Positions 35,795-43,878 of a stretch of DNA of 64,000 bases are shown here, piece by piece (within the stretch, counting starts at the first letter, position 1; each line of letters starts with the position of its first letter). Source of the stretch: CAVTYH01 sp963738835 (lineage in GTDB: Bacteria; Planctomycetota; Planctomycetia; Pirellulales; JADZDJ01); the NCBI GenBank assembly GCA_963738835.1, contig CAVTYH010000001.1, positions 806,001-870,000 of the forward strand, given 5' to 3'. Under the pieces are notes generated by a model that was not told the origin of the DNA, searched no databases, and saw only the letters and a list, made by a program, of their open reading frames with translations. The translations under genes were made by a program, and so were the position numbers.

Positions 35795-36082
35795 ATGTCA
35801 GCAATCGATTGGGAAAATGCCAAGAAGCGGTTTCCTGTGAAAAGCATCGTTCACGGCAAAGTAATTGAGCATAAGCCCTTTGGCATATTTGTCGACATTA
35901 ACGATCCAGTAGCACGTGGCTTGGTACAGATTACAGATTTTTTAGATGATGGCTGCATGACTCTCGATAAATATCCATCGATTGGGACGACAGTTGAGGC
36001 GGTCGTTCTTGGTTATACCGATGAACGACGCAATCAGATTTGGCTGGGAATGAAACCAAGCCAACTTTGCGCAAATTCGTGA
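35795..36082 (+). CDS. S1 domain RNA-binding protein
   Basis: 95 residues, essentially one S1/OB fold: GKVIEHKPFGIFVDINDPVA, GLVQITDFLDDG and GTTVEAVVLGYTDERRNQIW LG. S1 domains bind RNA. The gene is sealed between deoC (2-base gap) and punA (3-base gap), so it is very likely co-transcribed with nucleoside salvage enzymes, which is unusual company. A role in translation control or RNA turnover feeding the salvage pathway is only a guess. Confidence 0.8.
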   Translation: MSAIDWENAKKRFPVKSIVHGKVIEHKPFGIFVDINDPVARGLVQITDFLDDGCMTLDKYPSIGTTVEAVVLGYTDERRNQIWLGMKPSQLCANS

Positions 36083-36085
36083 TCT

Positions 36086-36919
36086 ATGCTCCATCAACTT
36101 CCCAAAATCGCCGAAGCGTCCGCGTTCATCCGCTCCAAATGGCCGCAAAAACCTCGCGCCGGCATCATTCTCGGCACCGGCCTCGGCAACCTGGCGTCAG
36201 CCATCGAATCACCGACGAACATTCCCTACGCCGACATTCCGCACTTTCCGACTTCCACCGCCATCGGGCACAAAGGCCAACTCGTTTGCGGCACACTGGC
36301 CGGGCTGCCGGTGGTGGCGATGCAAGGGCGGTTTCATTATTACGAAGGCTATCCGCAGTGGCGAATCACGTTGCCGGTGCGGGTGATGAAGGCACTTGGC
36401 ATTGATCTGCTAATTGCCTCAAACGCTTGCGGCGGATTGAATACGCAATATCGTGCTGGCGATGTGATGGTGATTGAAGATCACATCAACCTGATGTGGG
36501 GCAATCCGCTGATCGGCTTCAACGACGACTCACTCGGCCCCCGTTTTCCCGATATGAGCCGGCCGTACGACCGCGAGCTGATCGATCGGGCTTTAGAAAT
36601 TGCTCGCCGTGAGAATTTTGTGGCCCACTGCGGCACCTACATCGCCGTGGCTGGGCCGAACTATGAAACTCGCGCCGAGCTGCGGTTCTTGCGGAAAATC
36701 GGCGGCGACGTGGTCGGCATGTCGACCGTGCCGGAAGTGATCGTGTCGGTTCACGCCGAACTGCGCGTGCTGGCCATTTCAACGGTGACCAACGAATGCC
36801 GGCCCGACACTCTGGTCGAAACCACCGGCGAAGCCGTCGTCGCTGTTGCGGCAGCGACAGAACACAAAGTACAAACCATCGTGATGGGAGTTTTGAAGCA
36901 AGAAAGCAAAGCAAAATGA
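36086..36919 (+). CDS. punA: Purine nucleoside phosphorylase
   Basis: 277 residues, trimeric (family 2, mammalian-type) PNP: phosphorolysis of inosine/guanosine and deoxy forms to base and (deoxy)ribose 1-phosphate. Family motifs are IILGTGLGNLASAIESP, AMQGRFHYYEGYPQW, ASNACGGLN, GTYIAVAGPNYETRAELRFL (with the catalytic Glu) and VGMSTVPEVIVSVHAELRVL. CRPDTLVETTGEAV lies near the C-terminus. A mobile-type CCACGGAG element starts at its stop, separating it from deoA. Confidence 0.95.
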   Translation: MLHQLPKIAEASAFIRSKWPQKPRAGIILGTGLGNLASAIESPTNIPYADIPHFPTSTAIGHKGQLVCGTLAGLPVVAMQGRFHYYEGYPQWRITLPVRVMKALGIDLLIASNACGGLNTQYRAGDVMVIEDHINLMWGNPLIGFNDDSLGPRFPDMSRPYDRELIDRALEIARRENFVAHCGTYIAVAGPNYETRAELRFLRKIGGDVVGMSTVPEVIVSVHAELRVLAISTVTNECRPDTLVETTGEAVVAVAAATEHKVQTIVMGVLKQESKAK

Positions 36920-37112
36920 ACCACGGAGACACAGAGACACGGAGAGAAATAGAAGCAAAGATGAAAAATTAAGATCGATCCAATTCCACGGACTGACGCC
37001 AGGACATTTTCTGATCACATGGCTCATTATCGTTTTACTTTGTTGTGCGTCTGTTTTTTCAGCAACGCAAACCTCTCCGTGGCTTTCTCCGCGCCTCCGT
37101 GTCTCCGTGGTT
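36918..37112. repeat. MITE-like unit with CCACGGAG inverted ends (family D)
   Basis: Starts ACCACGGAGACACAGAGACA CGGAG and ends CTCCGCGCCTCCGTGTCTCC GTGGT, about 195 bases. The interior is AT-rich and has no gene. It lies inside the nucleoside operon between punA and deoA. Confidence 0.75.
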
Positions 37113-37134
37113 TTTTGCCTTCTGGGACACAACC

Positions 37135-38428
37135 ATGAATCCAGTTGCCACGATTGTTAAAAAGCGGGACGGCGGAAAATTGTCGTCAGACGAGATCGCC
37201 CAGTTCATGGCCGGTTTTGTCAGTGGCGAGGTGCCGGAATATCAGATGTCGGCGCTGGCAATGGCCGTCTATTTTCAAGGCATGGATGCCGCGGAACGGG
37301 CGGCGCTGGTGGAAGTGATGCTCGGCAGCGGAGCGACGCTGCAGTGGACCAAGGGGTTCGGAACCTTGGTCGACAAACATTCGACCGGCGGAATCGGAGA
37401 TAAGACCTCACTCATCGTTGCGCCGCTGCTGGCTTGCTGCGGGCTGAAAGTGCCAATGATTTCCGGCCGCGGATTGGGAGCCACCGGCGGCACGCTCGAC
37501 AAGTTGGAGGCCATTCCCGGCTTCCGCACGAATCTATCGACCGAAGAAATTCGCGATGTGGTCGATAAGGTGGGCTGCGTCATTACCGGCGCGACGGCCG
37601 ATTTGGTGCCGGCCGATCGCAAACTCTATGCCCTGCGCGACGTCACAGGCACGGTGCCCAGCGTTCCGCTAATCTGTGCGAGCATCATGAGTAAGAAGCT
37701 CGCGGAAAATTTGAATGCCTTGGTTCTCGACGTGAAATGGGGCAGCGGCGCATTCATGCGGAAACAGGAAGACGCCCGCGAGTTGGCCCAGGCGATGGTC
37801 GATACCGGCGCGAAAATGGGGGTGAAAACCACCGCGCTGCTCACCGACATGAATCAGCCGCACGGCAGCATGGCTGGCAACACCGTCGAAGTGGACGAAT
37901 CGCTTGCCTCTTTGCGGGGCGAAGGTCCAGCCGACTTGATGGAACTTTGCCTGGCATTGTCCGCGGAACTGCTGGTATCAACGGGCCTAGAGAAGTCACA
38001 CACCGCAGCAATTCAAAGGTTGAAGGGATTGATTGCCTCCGGCGAAGCGCTGGCGAAGTTCCGTGAAATGATCGTCGCTCAAGGTGGCGATTTGGACGAA
38101 CCGCGACCGATCGCGCCAGCTTCCGATGTGATTGCGGATCGTGGCGGATTTATCGCCGAGATGAACGCAGAGCAATTGGGCATGGCGCTGATCGAACTCG
38201 GCGGCGGCCGCAAAAAACTAGGCGACCAGATTGATCATTCGGTCGGCTTGGAAATGTTGGTCCGCCTGGGCGACCCCGTCGAGCAGGGGCAGCCGCTGGT
38301 CCGGGTTTTTGCCCATGCCAACAGCGCCTCCGATCGGACGAAAAATGATTGTCGAAGCAATCACCGTTTCCGAGTCGCCAGTGGCGCCGCCGAAGTTAAT
38401 CGTAGAACGAATCGAGCCTTCAACATGA
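37135..38428 (+). CDS. deoA: Thymidine/pyrimidine-nucleoside phosphorylase, frameshifted near its end
   Basis: About 430 residues: phosphorolysis of thymidine (or other pyrimidine nucleosides). Motifs are DKHSTGGIGDKTSLIVAPLL, PMISGRGLGATGGTLDKLEA, KKLAENLNALVLDVKWGSGA, and phosphate-binding RGEGPADLMELCLALSAELL. After RVFAHANSASDRTK the frame diverges. The real end, MIVEAITVSESPVAPPKLIV ERIEPST, is one base away because AAAAA at 38341-38345 has one extra A. The restored stop at 38426-38428 overlaps the start of cdd as ATGA, so the two are translationally coupled. Without the correction, the frame appears to fuse both enzymes into one 594-residue protein, which is an artefact. Confidence 0.92.
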
Positions 38429-38829
38429 CCGCAGCACAAAAAAAAGCTCTGATCGCCGCCGCGTGTGAGATTCGCAAGAATGCGCATGCGCCGTATTCCA
38501 AATTTCACGTGGGTGCCGCTTTGCTCACCACCTCAGGGAAAATTTTCACGGGCTGCAATGTGGAAAACGCATCGTACGGTCTGACCATCTGTGCCGAACG
38601 CTCTGCCGTGTGCAGTGCCATTGCCGCCGGCGAGCGGCAGTGGATCGCAATGGCGGTGGCCACCCCGGGTGGCCATTCCCCCTGCGGAGCGTGCCGACAA
38701 GTGATGGTCGAGTTTGCCCCGGAACTGCCGATCTTGCTCGTAGATGCCGACCGACCTGACTCGTCCGACGGAATCCATGAAACCGACATGCGCACTTTGT
38801 TGCCAGGCCGATTCCAGTTGCTCGATTGA
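38425..38829 (+). CDS. cdd: Cytidine deaminase
   Basis: 134 residues: hydrolytic deamination of cytidine and deoxycytidine to uridine forms. Zinc-site motifs are CAERSAVCSAIAAGER (CAE, with the catalytic Glu) and SPCGACRQVMVEF (PCxxC). The N-terminus KKALIAAACEIRKNAHAPYS KFHVGAALLTTSG is typical. Its ATG overlaps the deoA stop by ATGA. The gene ends inside sequence that the facing NupC frame also reads through. Length and motifs are those of a complete short-form enzyme. Confidence 0.95.
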   Translation: MTAAQKKALIAAACEIRKNAHAPYSKFHVGAALLTTSGKIFTGCNVENASYGLTICAERSAVCSAIAAGERQWIAMAVATPGGHSPCGACRQVMVEFAPELPILLVDADRPDSSDGIHETDMRTLLPGRFQLLD

Positions 38830-40238
38830 CTGTTGGGCGCCGGAGCCGGCGGCTCGATGGGGTTGCTCTTCAGATTCTGATTTTCCGCAGGCGCTGAATC
38901 GGCAGGCGAATTCGCCGGTTGTTCGATTTTGTCTTCGATTTTTTGATTCTGCTTGGTGACATCTTTCCACGGCGGATTGAGAATTCCCGCCACGCAGGCA
39001 GTCATAAAACAAGCGAGCGTCCCACCGAGCATGGCTCGTAGCCCCAGCCGAGCCAAATCGTGCCGCCGCTCGGGCGCAATGCCGCCGATGCCGCCAATTT
39101 GAATTCCGATCGAACTGAAATTTGCAAAACCGCACAAAGCGTAGGTCAAAATGACTTTCGTGCGATCGGTCAGTTGAACGGGCGAATCGGGTTTTAGCCA
39201 GTCGCCGAGCTTCTGATAGGAGACAAACTCATTGGCCGCCATTTTTATTCCCAGCAGCTCACCGGAGTGCAGGCAGTCGCGGCGTTCGATGCCCATCAAC
39301 CAGGCGAACGGATAGAAGACATAGCCCAAAATGGTTTCCAGAGACCAGTGCCAATCTTGGTGAAACCAGTGGCCGATGACGCTGCCGACCCAACCCAAGA
39401 TGCCATCGAACATGGCAATCAGGGCGATGAAGGCAATCAGCATGGCACCGACGTTAATCGCCAATTTCATGCCATCGGCCGCGCCGGTCGCCGCAGCGTC
39501 GATCAGGTTGATCGCCACCTGTTCGGTGGAGACATCGAGCTTACCCGCTGTTTTCGGCTCCTCGACCTCCGGCTGCAACACTTTGGCGATCAGCAAGGCG
39601 GCCGGGGCGGAAATGACCGAGGCCGTCATGAGGTGCCCCGCGCTAATGCCCATGCTCACATAGGCGGCCATCACACCGCCAGCGACCGTCGCGAAACCGC
39701 CAATCATGACGGCCATCAATTCCGATTGCGTCATACTGGCCACGTAGGGCTTGATGACCAGCGGCGCCTCGGTCTGGCCCACAAAGATATTGGCCGATGC
39801 CGAGAGTGTTTCCGCACCGCTGGTGTGCAGCGTTTTCTGCATCAGCCAGGCAACGGCCGCAACGACCCACTGCATGACGCCGGCGTAGTACAAAATCGAC
39901 ATCAGTGCCGAGAAGAAGATAATCGTTGGTAGTACGCCGAACGCAAATGAAGTCAGCAACTGAAGCGTGCGCCCTTGTGTCGAGGTGTCTTCCAAGCCCA
40001 TGCCGAACATGAACTTGGTTCCCTCGCCGACAAAACCGATCAGCTTATTGAACACATCGCCGACCGCGTCGAAAAACGCTCGTCCTTGGGGTGTCCACAA
40101 AACGAGAATGGCAAATCCCAACTGCAATAACATCCCGCCAAAGATGATTCGCCAATTCATCCGCCGCTTATTGGAACTCATCAGCCAAGCCAAGAAGACC
40201 ATCACCACAAGGCCTAGCGCGCTAACAAGGCGTTCCAT
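38505..40238 (-). CDS. Concentrative nucleoside transporter, NupC family
   Basis: Inner-membrane symporter for nucleosides. From Met9 of the longer frame (40238): MERLVSALGLVVMVFLAWLM, GMLLQLGFAILVLWTPQG, the CNT motif ANIFVGQTEAPLVIKPYVAS MTQSELMAVM, GGFATVAGGVMAAYVSMG, and IMFDGILG-like helices. CGFANFSSIGIQIGGIGGIA PERRHDLARLGLRAMLGGTL lies near the end, the core domain finishing about residue 415. The frame then continues through a Pro/Gln-rich tail (EQPANSPADSAPAENQ, PAPAPNSQSS) and over about 325 bases antisense to cdd. That tail is unlikely to be real; I suspect a lost stop near 38830. It complements the salvage enzymes. Confidence 0.85.
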   Translation of the reverse strand: MERLVSALGLVVMVFLAWLMSSNKRRMNWRIIFGGMLLQLGFAILVLWTPQGRAFFDAVGDVFNKLIGFVGEGTKFMFGMGLEDTSTQGRTLQLLTSFAFGVLPTIIFFSALMSILYYAGVMQWVVAAVAWLMQKTLHTSGAETLSASANIFVGQTEAPLVIKPYVASMTQSELMAVMIGGFATVAGGVMAAYVSMGISAGHLMTASVISAPAALLIAKVLQPEVEEPKTAGKLDVSTEQVAINLIDAAATGAADGMKLAINVGAMLIAFIALIAMFDGILGWVGSVIGHWFHQDWHWSLETILGYVFYPFAWLMGIERRDCLHSGELLGIKMAANEFVSYQKLGDWLKPDSPVQLTDRTKVILTYALCGFANFSSIGIQIGGIGGIAPERRHDLARLGLRAMLGGTLACFMTACVAGILNPPWKDVTKQNQKIEDKIEQPANSPADSAPAENQNLKSNPIEPPAPAPNSQSSNWNRPGNKVRMSVSWIPSDESGRSASTSKIGSSGANSTITCRHAPQGEWPPGVATAIAIHCRSPAAMALHTAERSAQMVRPYDAFSTLQPVKIFPEVVSKAAPT

Positions 40239-40307
40239 GCAGATGCTCCAGACGAATGGCAAATGACTGCGGTGGGGAAATGTTTGTTACAAACTAACTG
40301 GCTGCGC

Positions 40308-40333
40308 AGCGCTCGGCAAGCCCGCTGCTAAAC
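40308..40333. repeat. Repeat family H copy
   Basis: GCGCTCGGCAAGCCCGCTGC TAAACC, related to 19468-19493; in the gap between the NupC and histidine phosphatase genes. Confidence 0.5.
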
Positions 40334-40409
40334 CAGGGCGTTAGTGGTCGACAGCGTTTCGGGGCTACGACAAAGGGATGAGAACCGTCGCCGATGCGCT
40401 TCTGCCGTT

Positions 40410-41042
40410 TCACAAATCGCCGGTGCTGATGTCGGTCGTCAGTTCGATCGCGCGGAGATGGTCGATTTCGTTGATCGACAGCACTTTGACCTGCTTGTCA
40501 CAGGCCAGGCGACTGATCGAGGCGTTGTAAAACGCGAAGGGGTTGAGTTCGGCCGGCACGCCGAGCAGCGATTTCAGTGCGCCGGCCAAGGTTCCTCCGT
40601 GAGAGACAATCAGCACTTGCTTCGCTCCGGTTTCGCGAATTGAATCGAAGCAAGCACGGGCTCGGTCCATCAGCGCTCGCCGCGATTCACCATTGGGAAT
40701 CACAAAGTCGGGCTCTTGAGCACGCCAGCACACGGCTTCCGCGGGATGTAGCCGTTCGATTTCCTCCCAGTGCCGGCCTTGAAAAATACCGGCGTTGATT
40801 TCTTTCAGCCGGTCATCGGTTTTGATGTCCAAGTGCAATCGCTCGGCAATGGGCTGCGCGGTTTCGATGGCCCGACGCAGCGGACTGCAATACAGCGCAT
40901 CGATTGGCTGCGAATTGAGTGCGTCGGCCAAGGCGACGCTTTGACGACGACCCAGCGGCGATAGTTCTACATTCAACTGGCCCTGAATTCGCCGCTCGAG
41001 GTTGAAAACGCTTTCGCCGTGGCGCACGAGAATAAAGATCAT
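40410..41042 (-). CDS. Histidine phosphatase family protein (phosphoglycerate mutase-like)
   Basis: 210 residues from Met19 of the longer frame (41042), which gives the standard beginning IFILVRHGESVFNLERRIQG with the catalytic RHGE. The second active-site Arg and His are in YCSPLRRAIETAQPI and VLIVSHGGTLAGALKSLL. The Glu near EINAGIFQGRHWEE completes the set. Such enzymes are phosphatases or phosphoglycerate mutases; the exact substrate cannot be assigned. No clear operon partner. Confidence 0.88.
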   Translation of the reverse strand: MIFILVRHGESVFNLERRIQGQLNVELSPLGRRQSVALADALNSQPIDALYCSPLRRAIETAQPIAERLHLDIKTDDRLKEINAGIFQGRHWEEIERLHPAEAVCWRAQEPDFVIPNGESRRALMDRARACFDSIRETGAKQVLIVSHGGTLAGALKSLLGVPAELNPFAFYNASISRLACDKQVKVLSINEIDHLRAIELTTDISTGDL

Positions 41043-41182
41043 GACAGTCTGCTTACATCGAGGTCGGGGCAGGCCAGCTACGAATATATAACCCAACCGT
41101 ATCGATCGGGAATACGCCCCTTGTCCGGCTCATTGATCTCGGCGCTGTAGCAGTTCAATTCATTGCAGATGACTGAAACTGC

Positions 41183-41551
41183 TCACTGAGTTACTGGCGG
41201 TGAAGATGGAGGTTCGTGCGAGGCAGTTGACTGGGTGGCGGCTGATTGCACTGTAGCCAGCAGCGAATTCGGCGCAGGGTCTTCGACGACCGCGGCCATC
41301 GGGAGGTCGCTCTCAGCGGGCGATTCGGGTGAAGGTATTGGCAGAGTTGCTATGTTTTGCGATCGAGGAACGTTGATTCCCGGTACCGACGTAGCTGGCA
41401 CTTCCAGCGCAACAGCAGAACTCACCACGGGCGGCAAGGCCCCTGGAATGAACCGCCAGGCAACCGCAAACAGATCTGGCCGATGAAAATACACGGCTAG
41501 CCCGTAGCCTATCGCCAGGTTCAAAACGATCAGTAGCAGAACGCCAAACAC
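41183..41551 (-). CDS. Short membrane-anchored Pro/Ser-rich protein
   Basis: 122 residues with a GTG start; GGGGAG is about 11 bases upstream. The N-terminal segment (V)FGVLLLIVLNLAIGYGLAVY is a membrane anchor. The rest is Pro/Ser/Ala-rich with no recognisable fold and looks periplasmic. Function unknown. Confidence 0.5.
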   Translation of the reverse strand: MFGVLLLIVLNLAIGYGLAVYFHRPDLFAVAWRFIPGALPPVVSSAVALEVPATSVPGINVPRSQNIATLPIPSPESPAESDLPMAAVVEDPAPNSLLATVQSAATQSTASHEPPSSPPVTQ

Positions 41552-41735
41552 GCGGCCAATGGCTCCCCGATCAAGATTTGCCCCAACAATTTAGAATCGC
41601 GCGCCTAGGGAACTGTAGGTCAGTTCAGAATGGAGGCTAAGCATCGAGAGCAGCATCCGGCAGCTTGTGCCGGTTTTGCTTGCCGTGGCGATTTTGTGGC
41701 CAGCAGTTGCGATCTTTTGCAGCCAGAAATCGCGG

Positions 41736-43327
41736 CTACTGCTTAAAAATGTCAGACCACCAAGGCGGCAGATCGAGGGCCGGCAATGGTGCAGGCCGGT
41801 TGGGTGCGATTTGGCTTTCCACCCGACCAAGCCGTTCGCGTGGAATTTCGAGCGAAGTGAGCTGCTGCGTGGAAGTGGTCCGTTCGGCGGTTAGCTGCCG
41901 CATGAAGTCGGGCGAAACGTGGTCGAGTACGAAAATCTCGCTTTTCGCCTGGGGATCGCCCGTTGGATGCAAAATGCAAATGAGCTCTGCATGTTTCGAT
42001 TTTTCGCTAAGCGATTTAACGGCCGCACGTTCATCACTGGATGTCGAATCGCCGCGTTGCGGATACGATTTTGCCGATGTGGGTGTTGCAGTGGTCGGAG
42101 AACTGACTAGGTAATCGGAACTAGCGGGCGCACGATTCGTCGGCGCTCCGTTTGCTAAGCTGTCGCGCCGAGTGCCCGATTGCGCATCCGCCTGTTGTTC
42201 ACGGCGATGCACAAATGCCAGTCCCGATTTATCCAACTCATCGCACAGTGCCGGCAGGGCGGCAAACAACCCCTCGTTCGCTTCCGGATCGGCGGCGTAG
42301 CAGACGCCAACCACAAGACCGTCGGAGGTGAACAATCCGCCGCCGCTGCGTCCTTGGACGGGCTGGAATGCAACCTCATAGTTCTTGGAGCCCGAGTAAC
42401 GATTGATCGAGGTCACGTGCGTTTCTTTCACGGTCGCATCGGCTCCGCCGTCGCAGCCCACGCTGATCACTTTGTCGCCGGTCTGCACCGTGTATCCTGG
42501 TGGCGCCACACGCGCGGCCACCACGGGGTAATCGGTTTCAATGCGAATCAACCCGACCTCGGCCTGCAAGTCGTAGTCGATTAAATGTCCCAGCACGCCG
42601 CGCGCGCGCCGGGTCCAAACAGATCGACCATTATCCGGCCCCCTTTGGCCGCATCGCGAAACACATGGCCGCAGGTAATGATCAGAGCTTCCCCTTCGCG
42701 GGCGTCGATAATGGTGCCTGAACCGACCGAGTTTCCTTTGTCGTCCTCGATTTTCAGGCGGACACTGGCGCGGATTAGCTTGTCTTGAGCCGAGAGATTC
42801 TTATCAGTCGGCGGACTGGACTTCGAAACAATTGGTGGATCCAGCTCCACCATTCGGCCGCTTGGCATCGACTCTGACGGATTCGAAGAACGAGCAAGTC
42901 CGCTCAACAGTCCGCGTCGATCGGCCGGCGGGAACGGAACCGATTTCGCCAAGGGTGCAGAGCTTGCCGACGATTGTCCGCGGACGGAGTTCACCGCTGG
43001 CCCGACCCCATTGCGGCTGAACATGGCTTGCAGTCGTAAGGGATCGGTGGCGCCTACGACGCGATCGACTTCTTTGCCGTTCACCAGCATCACGAAGCAA
43101 GGAATGCCTTGCACGCCGAAGCGCGTGGCCAGCTCTCGTTCTTGATCGATGTTGACTCGGCGAACCGGATAGCCTTCGCCGACCAGCTGACCCACCACCG
43201 GGTCCATCGATCGGCAGGGGCCGCACCAATCGGCGCGGAAATCGAGCAGCATCGTTTGATTCGAGGCAGAAGGATCGCCGGGGCTGGAAATCGCCAACAG
43301 CGCGGCGGTCAGGCAGGCCAAATTCAT
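41736..43327 (-). CDS. Exported thioredoxin-trypsin-like protease fusion, frameshifted
   Basis: The protein starts at ATG 43327, with the site GGAGGGAGCGC just upstream, and a signal peptide (MNLACLTAALLAISSPG). A thioredoxin domain follows (MLLDFRADWCGPCRSMDPVV with the CGPC site; GVQGIPCFVMLVNGKEVD). After a Ser/Pro-rich linker comes a trypsin-like S1 fold: His in IITCGHVFRDAA, Asp in DYDLQAEVGLIRIE, Ser in QPVQGRSGGGLFTSDGLVVG. A frameshift between 42597 and 42610 (CGCGCGCG run) separates the His part from the rest, and one missing base joins them. The C-terminal 130 residues are low-complexity plus PPWWSDIFKQ. A disulfide-handling domain joined to a protease suggests a periplasmic quality-control factor, but this is inference. 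Confidence 0.82.
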
Positions 43328-43878
43328 GCGCTCCCTCCTTGGGTCGCAGTGCGACATGCAGGGAGCGAATAAAGAGAACGCGGCCTCTGCTGACAGCCGG
43401 TAACCGGCATCCATGCCGGAAGCTGATATCTAGGTTGGTTTCACTGCCGATCCGTTCGGCAGCACTTCATGGCGGGAATCAAACCGACCTTTTCCATCAG
43501 CGCGGGCGTCATCAAATATCGGGCACCGCGAACCAGACGCCACTCCCTGGAGTCTGGGAGGGGAGATCATCGCCGAGGTGCCCAAGCGGCACAAGAGCAA
43601 TTGTTCGATGCGGATCGTCGAGCGAAGATAGTGCCGTTTTGAGAATGAAGAAATTCGAATGATGAAGGAAGAAGGAAATCCCAATGGCCAATCACCAATA
43701 AACAAGAAACGTGCGGTTTGCGGCTCCATCGATTATTGGAATTTCGAGATTGGTCATTCATTCGTTATTCGGGTTTCGTCATTTGGCCGCGCCGTTTCCC
43801 ATTCCGCAACGACCGGGCATTCCCCTACAATGATCGGCTTGCAATATATTCCCTGCCAGCACGACACCCCAAGCTGAC
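43328..43878. other. Intergenic region with repeats
   Basis: Holds an imperfect hairpin (GGTTGGTTT...AAACCGACC around CTGCCGATCCGTTCGGCAG, 43434-43483) and a repeat of the type GAAATTCGAATGATGAAGGA (43645 on) facing ATTCGTTATTCGGGTTTCGT (43761 on). No gene is recognised. The metG promoter should lie at the right end. Confidence 0.55.

Noticed and set aside
37045..38829. Natural fusion of thymidine phosphorylase and cytidine deaminase
   Set aside because: The correct deoA end lies one base away in A5 and gives an ATGA overlap with cdd; the fusion is caused by one extra A.
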